The position numbers and the translations under genes are program-made. Of a stretch of DNA of 64,000 nt, positions 1 through 10,700 are shown in pieces (position 1 is the stretch's first letter; each line of letters opens with the position of its first letter). The DNA comes from Sphingobacterium sp. lm-10 (GTDB lineage: Bacteria; Bacteroidota; Bacteroidia; Sphingobacteriales; Sphingobacteriaceae), in the NCBI RefSeq assembly GCF_023554555.1, contig NZ_JAMJWC010000001.1, positions 1,364,001-1,428,000 of the forward strand. Reading direction: 5' to 3'. Below the pieces are notes generated by a model. It did no database searches, had not been told where the DNA came from, and worked only from the letters and a program-made list of their open reading frames with translations.

Positions 1-1
1 A

Positions 2-106
2 TTAGGCCGTAACATCGAGTTGGGATCGAAAAGTAGAATGTCTGATAAAGATCAAATCGCGTTAAACAACGCGGTTTTAGATTCACTATCTAGCAACGCA
101 AACTAA
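2..106 (+). CDS. C-terminal end of an unidentified protein (partial)
   Basis: The first 105 bases read as an open frame of 34 codons that ends at TAA (104-106), starting LGRNIELGSK and finishing DSLSSNAN. The start lies outside the window, so this is only the tail of a plus-strand gene. A strong terminator follows directly, which supports it being a real gene end. The fragment is too short for me to name the family. Confidence 0.5.
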   Translation, partial: LGRNIELGSKSRMSDKDQIALNNAVLDSLSSNAN

Positions 107-133
107 TTTTTAGGGCTAAGCAGCCTTAATTAC

Positions 134-179
134 ATTATAAAAAAGGGAAGGATTATATAATCCTTCCCTTTTTTATAAT
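134..179. terminator. Bidirectional intrinsic terminator, 46-nt perfect palindrome
   Basis: Positions 134-156 and 157-179 are perfect reverse complements. The GC-rich core (145-151 with 162-168) is flanked by six A on the left and six T on the right, so each strand carries a hairpin followed by a U-tract. It lies between the plus-strand gene ending at 106 and the minus-strand gene ending at 201, and would terminate both converging transcripts. Confidence 0.9.
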
Positions 180-200
180 GTATTCTTTTTGACAGAGGAT

Positions 201-1493
201 TTACATCTTCCCTACCACGATCTTCACCATATCTTCGTATTTCAAATAACGCTGCGCCATCGTACGTACCTTTTCAGCATTCATGCTATGCAACACCTCG
301 GCATAACGGTCGTAGTAGCTTAAATCCAAACCCGACATATGCACTGCTTTAAATTTATCTGCATGCGAAAAGATAGATTCCAAACTGCCTAACATGGCTC
401 CAAGCATATAATTTCGCACTAAATTAATCTCCGTCTCCTCTGCCAAATCATGCTGTAGTGCATTCATTTCTTTTTGAATCTCCTGCATGGCTGCTGCAGT
501 GACCTCCGTACCTACTTGTGTGGAGATGACTAACATACCCGTATGTTCTAAACTTACCAAGGATGAACCAATACCGTAAGTGTACCCTTTATCTTCCCGG
601 ATATTTCGCATCAACCTGGATCCGAAATAACCTCCAAACAACGTATTGGCAAATTGCAGTGCTGGAAAGTCGGGATCTGTGCGACGAAGACTTTGCCTAC
701 CCAATCTAATGGCAGATTGTACCGCATCTGGTCGATGTTCGTATAGTACCTCTTTATTATACTGATTACTGAGCTGATACTGATCAGCTATTGAACTTTG
801 CTTAAGATCACCGGTATTTCCCCACTTACTGCCACAAAATTCAGACACATCGGCTAACACCTCGGCTGTGATATTTCCGGATAGGAATAGGGTACAATTC
901 GCAGGTTGTATCTGTTGCGTATACAGTGCTAATAAGTCTAGCCGATCTAATTCCTGCAAACTCTCGTCTGTAATCATGGCACCATACCGATTATCACCAA
1001 ATAAAGTTTGATAAAACAACCGCTTTGCAATAAATTCATTCTTCTCTAAAGAGATCTGTAAATTCTGGCGATTAGTACGTTTGAAATTATCTAGTTCCTG
1101 TTGCGGAAGCTGCGCATCGACCAATATATCGTACATCAGCGGCAGTACCTGAGATACATATTTATTGAGTGTATACAACGTATATGAGGTGTAATCAAAG
1201 CTAAACTCTGGCATCAGGAAGGCACCGTAATAATCTACGGCTTCTGCAATTTGAGCGCTGGATAGCGTGCTGGTACCTTCTTTCATCAGCGCACTTAGCG
1301 CCGTATTGCGCAGTGGGTTTTCTGAAAGCGTATCAAACCTATTTTTGAATACAAATTCGGCCTTCACCAATGGTTGATCTTTGGATTGGAAGATCCAGAC
1401 ATTCAAGCCATTTTCCAGCACCTTGTGATCTGGACTTACTAATGACATTCCCTGAATGTTGTGCGATTGGGGTGCTTGTGCTCTATTCAACAT
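201..1493 (-). CDS. M16 family peptidase-like protein without the zinc motif
   Basis: A 430-residue member of the M16 (pitrilysin/mitochondrial processing peptidase-like) family. It keeps the family fold signatures (VLENGLNVWI near the N-terminus, later GGYFGSRLMRNIREDKGYTYGIGSS) but has no HxxEH zinc-binding motif where one is expected, so it should be the non-catalytic half of a two-subunit peptidase. The start codon lies 11 bp inside the 3' end of the upstream M16 gene, which does carry HxxEH. Such active/inactive pairs are normal for bacterial heterodimeric M16 proteases. No clear signal peptide is visible, so the location is uncertain. Substrate unknown. Confidence 0.88.
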   Translation of the reverse strand: MLNRAQAPQSHNIQGMSLVSPDHKVLENGLNVWIFQSKDQPLVKAEFVFKNRFDTLSENPLRNTALSALMKEGTSTLSSAQIAEAVDYYGAFLMPEFSFDYTSYTLYTLNKYVSQVLPLMYDILVDAQLPQQELDNFKRTNRQNLQISLEKNEFIAKRLFYQTLFGDNRYGAMITDESLQELDRLDLLALYTQQIQPANCTLFLSGNITAEVLADVSEFCGSKWGNTGDLKQSSIADQYQLSNQYNKEVLYEHRPDAVQSAIRLGRQSLRRTDPDFPALQFANTLFGGYFGSRLMRNIREDKGYTYGIGSSLVSLEHTGMLVISTQVGTEVTAAAMQEIQKEMNALQHDLAEETEINLVRNYMLGAMLGSLESIFSHADKFKAVHMSGLDLSYYDRYAEVLHSMNAEKVRTMAQRYLKYEDMVKIVVGKM

Positions 1494-2739
1494 GTGCTTC
1501 CTGTTGTTTTGCTTTATATAATAGTGTAGAAGAATTTTCTGCCCGGAATATTTCGGAAGAAACCCGCTGAATATCTGCTACGTTGATTCTCGTGTATTTA
1601 GCTACCTCTTTATTATAATCATTAGCATCTCCCAACAGTTCAAAGTAGGCCAAATTCATGGCTTTATCCAAAACAGAAAGTTCGGAAAATACCATCGTAG
1701 ATTCTACTTTGTTCTTTACTTTCTGCAATTCTGTTTCCGAGACCATCTCCGATTTTAAATGCTCCAGTTGCTCCCATAAGGCTTGCTCCGCTTGTTCCAG
1801 AGAAACACCATCGGATGGCTTTCCTTCTACCACAAAAAGATTGCTATCCACACTTCCCATCAAATAGGCATTTACATCGACAAATAATTGCTCTTCCTTA
1901 ACCAATGTGCGGTATAACCGGGAAGAGCTTCCACGAGAAAGCAAATCGGAAACGAGGTCTAACGTATAATAATCCGTGTGATGGCGATCTGGCCCATGAA
2001 ATGCGATATAGATGCTGTCTACCGGTACGTCTGCTTCCACCGACTCCCGACGAGCAGCCTGTTGGGGTACTTCTTGTGGTAAAGATCTTTTTTTAACCGG
2101 ATGATCGGGTATCGTATCAAACCATTTCTCTACCAGTTGCTTCACGGCATCGACTTTCACATCGCCGGCGATCACCATAATAGCATTCGAAGGGTGATAA
2201 AATGTCTGAAAGAAATGCTTTACTTCCTCCATCGTAGCCTGTTCGATGTGTGCTATATTTTTGCCGATCGTAGCCCAGCGATAAGGATGCTGTTGATAGG
2301 CCAAAGGTCGTAGGCGCAACCATACGTCGCCATACGGTTGATTGAGGTAGCGCTGTTTGAACTCTTCGATCACCACCTGACGCTGTACTTCCAAGCTCTG
2401 TTCATTAAAGGCTAGGCTGAGCATGCGATCACTTTCCAACCAAAGTGCTGTCTCCAAATTCACCGCTGGTAGGGTGATATAGTAATTGGTAATATCATTA
2501 CTCGTAAAGGCATTATTCTCGCCACCTACCTGTTGCAATACTTCATCGTAATTAGGGATATTGACTGACCCGCCAAACATCAAGTGTTCGAAAAGATGTG
2601 CAAAACCAGTACGATCAGGATCCTCATCTCGAGCGCCTACATCGTACAATACATTTACGCAGGCCATTGGCGTGGTAGGATCTTCGTGTACGAGTACACG
2701 AAGTCCGTTTGTAAGCACAAACTTGTTGTAATTTATCAT
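1483..2739 (-). CDS. M16 family zinc metallopeptidase, catalytic subunit
   Basis: A 418-residue M16 peptidase. The inverted zinc motif is visible as H48-L-F-E51-H52, with the downstream acidic helix (VVIEEFKQRY) supplying the third ligand. GSSSRLYRTLVKEEQLFVDV in the second half is the usual partner-domain signature. The gene starts at ATG with MINYNKFVLTNG and overlaps the following inactive M16 gene by 11 bp, so the two are translationally coupled and likely form a heterodimer. hemF lies 16 bp upstream on the same strand, so these genes may share a transcript with gpsA and hemF. The peptide substrate cannot be read from sequence. Confidence 0.92.
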   Translation of the reverse strand: MINYNKFVLTNGLRVLVHEDPTTPMACVNVLYDVGARDEDPDRTGFAHLFEHLMFGGSVNIPNYDEVLQQVGGENNAFTSNDITNYYITLPAVNLETALWLESDRMLSLAFNEQSLEVQRQVVIEEFKQRYLNQPYGDVWLRLRPLAYQQHPYRWATIGKNIAHIEQATMEEVKHFFQTFYHPSNAIMVIAGDVKVDAVKQLVEKWFDTIPDHPVKKRSLPQEVPQQAARRESVEADVPVDSIYIAFHGPDRHHTDYYTLDLVSDLLSRGSSSRLYRTLVKEEQLFVDVNAYLMGSVDSNLFVVEGKPSDGVSLEQAEQALWEQLEHLKSEMVSETELQKVKNKVESTMVFSELSVLDKAMNLAYFELLGDANDYNKEVAKYTRINVADIQRVSSEIFRAENSSTLLYKAKQQEAHVE

Positions 2740-2755
2740 CGAAATTTTAAAAAAA

Positions 2756-3649
2756 TTATACCCAGGCGATGTTCTGCTTGAGTAACGAAAGTGTCTGTTC
2801 TTCCCGGGAGCCGGGCTCAGCCTGGTAATTATAAAACCAGTTGGCCTGTTCCGGTAGACTCATTAATATGGATTCTATGCGCCCATTGGTTTCCAAACCA
2901 AATTTTGTACCCGAATCATATACGAGATTAAATTCTACGTATCGACCACGGCGCAACAATTGCCAGTTTTTTTCTTGTTCAGTGAAGGTTTTATGTCGCG
3001 ATTTGCTGACCAGTGTGGTATAAACTTCTGGAAATAAACGACCTAAATCACAGGAGAAAGCAAAAATCTCTTCATAGCTCAGTTCCGTGTTTTGTGGTGT
3101 GATCTTATCATAGAAAATACCGCCTATACCGCGCGTTTCCTGGCGATGCTTGATATAAAAGTAGCGATCTGCCCAAGCCTTATATTTAGCGTAAAAGTCC
3201 GGATGGTATTTATCGCAGACCCCTTTTAGACTTTCATGAAAGTATTTTGCATCTTCTTGATCTACGTAGTGGGGTGTAAGGTCGATCCCTCCGCCGAACC
3301 ATTTGATCTCGTCATTGAGTTCGAAATAGCGAATATTCATGTGGATAATCGGTATCCAGGGATTATTAGGATGGATGACAATGGATACGCCTGTGGCAAA
3401 AAAATCTTCTTCTTCAACGCCAAATGACTTACGGATGGGTTCGGGAAGCTTGCCATGCACTTCAGAAAAGTTTACGCCCCCTTTTTCAAAAATGGCGCCA
3501 TGTTGTATGACGCGCGTTCTTCCGCCTCCACCTCCATCGCGTTCCCAAATTTCTTCCACAAATCGAGCACCACCATCCAATTGCTCCAGCGATTTGGTGA
3601 TCTCTTGTTGAATCTCTTTGTATGTATTGGCGATATGATCTCTTGTCAT
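2756..3649 (-). CDS. hemF: Oxygen-dependent coproporphyrinogen III oxidase
   Basis: HemF converts coproporphyrinogen III to protoporphyrinogen IX in haem synthesis, using O2, in the cytoplasm. Family signatures are clear: ERDGGGGGRTRVIQHGAIFEKGGVN, HMNIRYFE, WWFGGG-type FGGGIDLTPHY, and GIGGIFYD followed by the C-terminal RRGRYVEFNLVYDSGT block. I chose the ATG at 3649 (MTRDHIANTY), giving 297 residues, the usual length. A longer frame would extend 30 codons into gpsA and has no family similarity. It lies 8 bp downstream of gpsA and 16 bp upstream of the M16 pair. Presence of this enzyme indicates aerobic haem synthesis. Confidence 0.95.
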   Translation of the reverse strand: MTRDHIANTYKEIQQEITKSLEQLDGGARFVEEIWERDGGGGGRTRVIQHGAIFEKGGVNFSEVHGKLPEPIRKSFGVEEEDFFATGVSIVIHPNNPWIPIIHMNIRYFELNDEIKWFGGGIDLTPHYVDQEDAKYFHESLKGVCDKYHPDFYAKYKAWADRYFYIKHRQETRGIGGIFYDKITPQNTELSYEEIFAFSCDLGRLFPEVYTTLVSKSRHKTFTEQEKNWQLLRRGRYVEFNLVYDSGTKFGLETNGRIESILMSLPEQANWFYNYQAEPGSREEQTLSLLKQNIAWV

Positions 3650-3657
3650 GTTTATGA

Positions 3658-4650
3658 TTAAGTAAGGGAATCTGCTAATTTTTTTATCTCCTGCATAGGC
3701 TGCCCTCCCTGATAAAGAATCTGGTATACGGTATCGCATATGGGCATATGGAGTTGATATTTCTTAATAATGGATTGGATACAAGCGGAGGCATAATAGC
3801 CTTCGGCAACCATATTCATCTCGACCTGAGCGGATTTTACACTGTATCCTTTACCGATCATCGCACCGAAGGTACGGTTGCGGCTGTATTGCGAATAGGC
3901 GGTTACCAAAAGGTCGCCTAAATAAGCCGAGTGGTTGATATCACGGTCACTGGGATCCAACACCTTAACAAAGTAATCGATTTCACGGATCGCATTGGAC
4001 ACGAGCACCGCCTGAAAGTTATCTCCAAACCCCAATCCATGACAAATACCGCCCGCCAATGCGAAGATATTCTTCAACACGGCAGCGTACTCAATACCGA
4101 TGATATCAGAAGAAATAATGGTTTTAATATAGCGTGTTTCCAACAAACTGGCTACTGTTTTAGCATGATCCATTGTTCGGGAAGCGATCGTAAGATATGA
4201 CAAGCGTTCGGAAGAAACCTCCTCTGCATGACAGGGGCCGCCTACTACTACGATTTGCTCCAAAGGCACTTGATATGCATAAGGTAAGTAATCTCCGACC
4301 ACCATATTTTCGTCGGGTACAATGCCCTTGATGGCAGATACGACTATTTTTCCCTCGAAATCTGCAGCCGATAGTGGCGCTAATACGGATTTCAGGTAAG
4401 CAGCCGGTGTATTTAAGATGATGATATCTGATTGTGCAACGACCTTGGATAAGTTAGACGTAACAAATTCATCGGCAAAATCAACTTCTACCGAACTGAG
4501 GTAGCTTGGATTGTGTTTGTAAGTTCGAATGTGTGCTGCATCCTCCTCCTTACGAACCCACCAGTGCACTTGTTTTGCCTGGTTGTTGTCAGAAAGCATT
4601 TTAATCATCGCCGTTGCCCAACTTCCACTACCGATTACACCTATCTTCAT
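3658..4650 (-). CDS. gpsA: NAD(P)-dependent glycerol-3-phosphate dehydrogenase
   Basis: GpsA reduces dihydroxyacetone phosphate to sn-glycerol 3-phosphate, the phospholipid backbone. The Rossmann motif GVIGSGSWATA is at the N-terminus, followed by the family motifs VVSAIKGI, VVVGGPCHAEEV, and the catalytic-lysine block EYAAVLKNIFALAGGICHGLGFGDN. I chose the ATG at 4650 (MKIGVIGSG), giving 330 residues, the usual length. The reading frame extends 30 codons further upstream but that part is not conserved and would place the Rossmann fold internally. hemF follows 8 bp downstream. The gene is divergent from the alkaline phosphatase gene. Confidence 0.95.
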   Translation of the reverse strand: MKIGVIGSGSWATAMIKMLSDNNQAKQVHWWVRKEEDAAHIRTYKHNPSYLSSVEVDFADEFVTSNLSKVVAQSDIIILNTPAAYLKSVLAPLSAADFEGKIVVSAIKGIVPDENMVVGDYLPYAYQVPLEQIVVVGGPCHAEEVSSERLSYLTIASRTMDHAKTVASLLETRYIKTIISSDIIGIEYAAVLKNIFALAGGICHGLGFGDNFQAVLVSNAIREIDYFVKVLDPSDRDINHSAYLGDLLVTAYSQYSRNRTFGAMIGKGYSVKSAQVEMNMVAEGYYASACIQSIIKKYQLHMPICDTVYQILYQGGQPMQEIKKLADSLT

Positions 4651-4830
4651 ACCTAATATATGCTGCATTTGGTTATCCCGTAAAGGTACGCAATCCGAGG
4701 CAATAGTCGAATTAGCAAAGGCTTTGATGCGCATATCCAAACAGATTTACCTATTCCATGTGATGCATATTTGTTACCATTTGCCAATGATTTTACCTGT
4801 AATAGTAACAGTGCCTTAACATTAGGAGCA

Positions 4831-4838
4831 TATCTTTG
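4831..4838 (+). promoter_or_regulatory. Bacteroidota -7 promoter element (TATCTTTG)
   Basis: TATCTTTG matches the Bacteroidota sigma-ABfr -7 consensus TAnnTTTG and sits 15 bp before the ATG of the alkaline phosphatase gene, implying a very short 5' leader. I do not see a convincing -33 TTG at the expected spacing. The position argues for translation starting at 4854 rather than at the in-frame TTG at 4836 that overlaps the box. Confidence 0.55.
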
Positions 4839-4853
4839 CAAAAAAAGCAAGCC

Positions 4854-6290
4854 ATGAGAAAACACGTTTTTTACCTTATTTTACTATTCCTATTACAAAT
4901 TAGTGCATCCTTCGCGCAAAATAAGCCAAAATATATTTTCTATATGATCGGTGACGGTATGGGGCTCAATCAAGTACATATCGCCGAATCCTATCAGGCA
5001 GCGTTGGAGAACAGAAATACAGTATTCCCTTTAACATTTACTAAATTTCCCTTTGGCACTTTTGCGACCTCCTTTTCGCTATCACATGGGGTCACCGACT
5101 CGGCAGCAGCAGGTACGGCATTAGCTGTAGGTCATAAAACAAAAAATGGCGTTATCGGTATGGATTCCAGCCGTACAGAAACCTATAAAAGCATTGCATA
5201 TTTTGCCAAAGAACAAGGTATGAAAGTGGGTATCACCACCAGTGTAAGTATTGATCATGCGACACCGGCTTCATTTTATGCTAACCAAGCAGACCGGAAT
5301 ATGTATTATGAGATTGGACAGGATTTGATCAAGTCGGGATTTGATTTCTTTGGCGGATCTGGCTTCCTCAGTCCAGAGAAAACTTATAAAAAAGAAGTAG
5401 CCCCTTCCCTATTCCCACAGTTTGAAAAAGCCGGATATACGTTAGCTTATGGCCTTAACGATTACCATAAGATCGCAAAATCTTCTAATAAAGTGGTTTT
5501 GATGGCAGACAAAGGCACAGCAGCCGATGCATTGACTTACGCCATAGATCGTAAACGGGAAGAATTGACCTTGCAACAGATCACCGCTTCCGCCATTCAG
5601 ACATTGCAGAAAGATAACGATAAGGGTTTCTTTTTGATGGTGGAAGGCGGAAAGATTGATTGGGCTTGCCATAGTAATGATGGCGCAACTGCTATTCAGG
5701 AAACCAAAGATTTTGACGCGGCAGTAGCAGAGGCATTCCGGTTCTACGAGCAACATCCAGAGGAAACTTTGATCCTGGTAACTGCTGATCATGAGACAGG
5801 CGGCATGGTGCTGGGCAATGGTAGCTCCTCGTTACAGCTGAGTCGTATCCAACATCAAAAGGTATCGCAAGGTGCCCTGAGTAAAAAGATCTCTGATTTA
5901 AGGAAAGCTAATCCAAATGCAACATGGGATGCGGTAAAACAGTTATTGGAAGAAAACACCGGACTATGGAAGGCCGTAAAAATCAGTGAAACCGAGGAGA
6001 ACGAGCTTAAGGAAGCTTACACGCGAAGCTTTGTACAACACCAAAACGAAACGGAGAAAAGTTTATATGCTATTGATGACCGCATTGCAGCACTAGCCGT
6101 GAAAGCGTTGAATAGAGCATCTAGCATTTCTTGGGCATCTGGCAATCACTCTGCCGCTTATATCCCGATTTATGCGATCGGAGTAGGTGCCGATCTTTTT
6201 CACCATAAAATGGACAACATCGATATTCCAAGAAAAATTGCGGAAGCTGCAGAATGGCCTATGGCACTCCAAGCTACCGCAACTCATTAA
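4854..6290 (+). CDS. Alkaline phosphatase, exported
   Basis: A 478-residue alkaline phosphatase that should release phosphate from phosphomonoesters in the periplasm. The N-terminus MRKHVFYLILLF..SASFAQ is a clear signal peptide cut near residue 21. The metal and active-site motifs are in order: GDGMG (D34), TDSAAAGTALAVG with the catalytic serine, HATPASFYAN, VEGGKIDWACH, TADHETGGM, and a late NHSAA histidine. I chose the ATG at 4854 because the signal peptide begins there and the promoter box covers the alternative TTG start. It is monocistronic, divergent from gpsA and convergent with the efflux operon. Confidence 0.93.
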   Translation: MRKHVFYLILLFLLQISASFAQNKPKYIFYMIGDGMGLNQVHIAESYQAALENRNTVFPLTFTKFPFGTFATSFSLSHGVTDSAAAGTALAVGHKTKNGVIGMDSSRTETYKSIAYFAKEQGMKVGITTSVSIDHATPASFYANQADRNMYYEIGQDLIKSGFDFFGGSGFLSPEKTYKKEVAPSLFPQFEKAGYTLAYGLNDYHKIAKSSNKVVLMADKGTAADALTYAIDRKREELTLQQITASAIQTLQKDNDKGFFLMVEGGKIDWACHSNDGATAIQETKDFDAAVAEAFRFYEQHPEETLILVTADHETGGMVLGNGSSSLQLSRIQHQKVSQGALSKKISDLRKANPNATWDAVKQLLEENTGLWKAVKISETEENELKEAYTRSFVQHQNETEKSLYAIDDRIAALAVKALNRASSISWASGNHSAAYIPIYAIGVGADLFHHKMDNIDIPRKIAEAAEWPMALQATATH

Positions 6291-6294
6291 TATT

Positions 6295-7758
6295 TTATTG
6301 CCAGCCTCCACCAAGGGAGCGGTATAAATCAATATAAGAGGCCAGGTATTGCTGACGCAATTCTACCAAAGCTAGATCACTGTCCAGCGCGTTGCTCTGG
6401 GCAGTGATTACTTCTAGATAAGATGCATAGCCACCCTTAAATAACAAGCCTGCATTGCGTACCGCTAATGCGGAATTGCTCACCCGTTGCTGCGCAAATT
6501 CCAATTGTTCCCGTTGCTTACCCACCGTAATCACCGCATCCGATACTTCACCGATCGCCTCCAGTACGGTTTGTTGTAATCCTATTTCGGCCTGATCACG
6601 TTCTAATCGCGCGATCTCATATTGTGTTTTCAACTGTCTGTTTTGAAAGATAGGCGCCGTGAGATCACCTCCAATTCCACCTAATAAAGCTCCGGGGATA
6701 TTAAACCAGTTTTTTGGCAACATCGCATTCACCCCCAATGTGCCACCAATAGTGAGCGCCGGGTAACGCATGGCCTGTTGTACGTTGGCATTGGCATTGG
6801 CAGCAATCAATTGCAGCTCGGCACTGCGAATGTCCGGACGATTCCGAATCACCTCGACCGGCGTACCCAACGAAATCTCGTTGGCATCGTCTAGCAATTC
6901 ATCAAAGCTTGCCCCACGTACAATACGATTAGGCATCTCACCAGCAAGCACACGCAATGCATTCTCCTGTAAGGCAATCTCCTGTTCCAGTTCGGGTACC
7001 AGAGACGCGGCTAGAAGTCGTTGCGATTCCGTTTGCTGAATGGCTAAAGCAGTAATCTCTCCGGCAGCGTATTGCAATTTGATAATTTGTAAGGTACTGT
7101 CGTTGAGCAGTACGTTTCGCTTAGCCACCTCAATTTTTGCATCTAGCATTAATAAGTTGAAATAGCCCATCGCTACCCGCGCAATCAAATTAGTCTGCAC
7201 TGCTTTCCGTGCTTCGTGCGTTTCCAGGTAATCGGCCACGACCATATCTTGTCGATTTCGGATCTTACCCCAGATATCTAATTCCCAGCTAAAACTTACA
7301 TCGGTACCAAACTGCGAAAGCAAGACATACATGTTTTCGGGCAGCTCCCGCCCACCATCGCCATAGTACTTGGACGGCGGAGCAGATATAAAATCGCGCG
7401 AGCGCCATTGCCGATTGGCACTGGCGATGCGTGCTTCTGCGGCAGGTAAAAAGTTGGCGCGATTTTGCCGAACCTGCTGGTCAGCAATCTCAATATTCAG
7501 CAAGGCCGTCCGCATATCGTTGTTGTTAAGCAATGCCGAGTCGATCAAGTCCTTAAGTATCGTGTCCTGAAAAAAGGTACGCCAATCAATGCGGCCAATA
7601 CTGATCGTATCGGCAAAGTAAGCAATGGTATCGCCGCGATACGTTTCTGGCAGATCCAGCTCAGGTTGTACATATTTCTTCCCTACCTTGCACCCTTGTA
7701 CACCAAATAATGCCGCCAACGCCAGACCGAACAAAGCAAATAGTAACTTATTACGCAT
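6295..7758 (-). CDS. RND efflux outer-membrane factor (TolC/OprM family lipoprotein)
   Basis: A 487-residue outer-membrane factor. It begins with a lipoprotein signal ending in the lipobox LFGVQGC, then the OprM-type start KVGKKYVQPELDLPETYRGD. Two long helical repeats rich in Q, A and L (around residues 165-290 and 370-480) form the periplasmic tunnel. It lies 3 bp after the RND pump, which lies 48 bp after the adaptor, so the three genes form one operon that exports toxic compounds across both membranes. Last gene of the operon. Its 3' end is 4 bp from the convergent phosphatase gene. Confidence 0.93.
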   Translation of the reverse strand: MRNKLLFALFGLALAALFGVQGCKVGKKYVQPELDLPETYRGDTIAYFADTISIGRIDWRTFFQDTILKDLIDSALLNNNDMRTALLNIEIADQQVRQNRANFLPAAEARIASANRQWRSRDFISAPPSKYYGDGGRELPENMYVLLSQFGTDVSFSWELDIWGKIRNRQDMVVADYLETHEARKAVQTNLIARVAMGYFNLLMLDAKIEVAKRNVLLNDSTLQIIKLQYAAGEITALAIQQTESQRLLAASLVPELEQEIALQENALRVLAGEMPNRIVRGASFDELLDDANEISLGTPVEVIRNRPDIRSAELQLIAANANANVQQAMRYPALTIGGTLGVNAMLPKNWFNIPGALLGGIGGDLTAPIFQNRQLKTQYEIARLERDQAEIGLQQTVLEAIGEVSDAVITVGKQREQLEFAQQRVSNSALAVRNAGLLFKGGYASYLEVITAQSNALDSDLALVELRQQYLASYIDLYRSLGGGWQ

Positions 7759-7761
7759 AGA

Positions 7762-10700
7762 TTAGTCCTCCTCTTCTTTAAATTTATCCCTTACCTTCTC
7801 ATCCAGTGTTTTGAAGACGATAAAGAGCATCGGAATCACAAAAATACCAAAAGCGACACCGGACAGCATTCCTCCGGCAGCACTAAAACTAATGGAATGG
7901 TTGCCAATAGCAGACGGACCTACCGACCACATCAGCGGCACCAAACCGGCCACAAATGCCAAACTGGTCATTAAAATGGGGCGAAGTCGCAGACGTGCTC
8001 CCATAATCGCCGCATCCACAATCGTCAATCCTTTATCACGCTCCTGTACGGCAAATTCTATAATTAGAATGGCATTCTTAGCGAGCAAACCAATGAGCAT
8101 AATCAAACCTACCTGTACATAAATATTGTTTTGCAAACCCACCAGGCCGATGGTAGCATACACCCCCACCAAACCTACCGGAATGGAAAGCAGCACCGCA
8201 AAAGGCAGAATATAGCTTTCGTATTGAGCGGCCAACAAGAAGTAAACAAAGAGTATACTGAGCGCGAAGATCATAATCATTTGAGAGCCCGATTGGCTTT
8301 CCTCAAAACTCATACCCGTCCACTCGAAGCCATAGTTGCCCGGTAATTGTGCTTCGGCCAATTCTTCAATAGCTTCCATCACATCTCCCGAACTGTAACC
8401 AGGTGCCGGAGTAGCATTGACAGCAATCGCATTATAAAGGTTGTACCGCGTGATGGTTTCGGGCCCCACATCTTTCTCCAAGGTAAGCAGGGTATTGATA
8501 GGAACCATCTCGCCTGCCTTATTACGCACAAAGATAGAATTGAAAGATTCAGGATCTTTCCGATAGTCGAAATCCGACTGGATATATACGCGATACTGCC
8601 TACCAAAACGGCTGAAATCTCCGGCCTGCACACGGGCATAATACGAACGAATGGTCGACATCAAATCCAGGACATCTACCCCTAAAGATTTTGCTTTCAC
8701 CACATCGATATTGACTTCATATTGAGGAAAATTCGATTTAAAGGTAGTGTAGGCATTGTCGATCTCCGGCAAGGTATTGAGCTGATTGATAAAAGTATCT
8801 GCAATCATATTGAAGTCGCGGATATCACCCCCCATACGATCTTGCAACACCAATTCCGTACCTGCAAAATCACCAAAACCTTGGACGGTAGGACGGGCAA
8901 AAACGGTAAATTGTGCTTCATGAATCTGGGAAAGATCTTTCCTTATGGTATCCATAAAGGCTTCAATTCCTTTAATCCCTAAGCGTTCTGCATGCGGCAA
9001 CATATTGATATAGCCTGCGGCAAATGCCGGACTAGCACTACCATCCAAGGCATTGAAACCCGATACGGTCGTCATACCCAAGACATCTTCGCGCTTGCGC
9101 AAGATACTATCCGCCTTGCGCAAAACCTCTGTGGTACGCGCGAGTGATGCTCCTGGAGGCATTGCCAGATTGTAGGTAATAAAACCATCGTCCTCGGTCG
9201 GAATAAAACTCTTCGGAGAGCGGGACATCAGCACCAATCCAATGACACTAATAAGTGCTAAGCCCACCCAAGCGACAGTTTTATGGGTAATCAAAAACTT
9301 CACAGCAGCGATGTATTTCTCTGTAAAACGATCAAAAGCGGTATTGAAAGCGGTGAAAAATCGGTCTCGGTACTGCGCGAATTTATTCTTCTTTATACTC
9401 GCGTGCTCGCCTTCGGCATCTTCGTGTTTGGGAGCTTTCAGCAACAAGGCACATAGCGCCGGACTTAAGGTCAATGCATTGAGTGCCGAAATTAAGATGG
9501 CGGTGGCCAATGTATAGGCAAACTGTCGATAAAAAATCCCGGCAGGACCTTCCATAAAACCTACCGGCAAGAACACCGCAGCCATCACCATCGTAATAGA
9601 TAAAATCGCTCCTGTAATCTCCGACATCGTACGTATGGTGGCCGCCTTCGGCTTTAGGCCGGTGCTGTGCATCTTCTGGTGAATGGCCTCGACGACCACA
9701 ATGGCATCATCCACCACAATACCAATGGCCAGCACCAGGGCAAACATGGTAAGTACATTGAGCGAAAAGCCAAACATCTGCAAGAAGAAGAAAGTACCGA
9801 CCAAAGAAACCGGGATCGCAATAGCTGGAATTAGCGTAGAGCGGAGGTCTTGCAAGAAGATGAATACAATGATAAACACCAGAATAAAGGCTTCAAACAA
9901 GGTGTGTTGCACCTGACTGATAGACTCATCGATCTGCTCCCGTACCGAATAAGTGATCTCATATTTAATCCCGTTGGGAAAGGAGCGCGCCTGCTCTTCC
10001 AGCACTTCACGAACAGCGACATCGATGTCATGGGCGTTAGAGCCACTGGTTTGGGTGAGATTCAGTGTTAAACCAGGGTTGCCATCTACTTTATTATCCG
10101 AGTTGAGGTTGGTTGCCCCAAACTCAATACGAGCCAGATCTTTTAAATATAAAACAGAGCCATCGTTATTGGTCTTAATGACCATATTTTCGAATTGTTC
10201 GGGCTGGGAGAATCGTCCCTTGTGCCGGATCACCGTTTCGAAAACCTCTTCGGAGGTTTCACCGAATTTGCCGGGCGCCATTTCAAAGTTCTGATCGCTG
10301 ATGGCTTTCATAACATCTTGCGGAACAAGATTGTATAGGGCTAGCTTTTCTGGGTTAAGCCAGAGACGCATCGCATAATCGCGTGCACCTAACCTAGATA
10401 CCTGTGCTACGCCATCTACCCGCAACAGTGGGCGCATCAGATTGATCTGTGCATAGGCTTGTAGAAAAGTTTCATCGTACACGGTGTCACGATGATCGGA
10501 GTACAGATTGATGGTCATGATCACGCCACTCTGCCGCGGCATCGTGGTAATACCCGCCTCGTTTACCTCCGCTGGTATGGAGCTTATTGCCCGTGAAATA
10601 CGCGTTTGTACATTAACGGAGGCCACATCTGGGTTGGTGCCTGTTTTGAAGAACACCGTGACGGTTCCAGCACCTGAATTGGAGGCATTAGAACGGATGT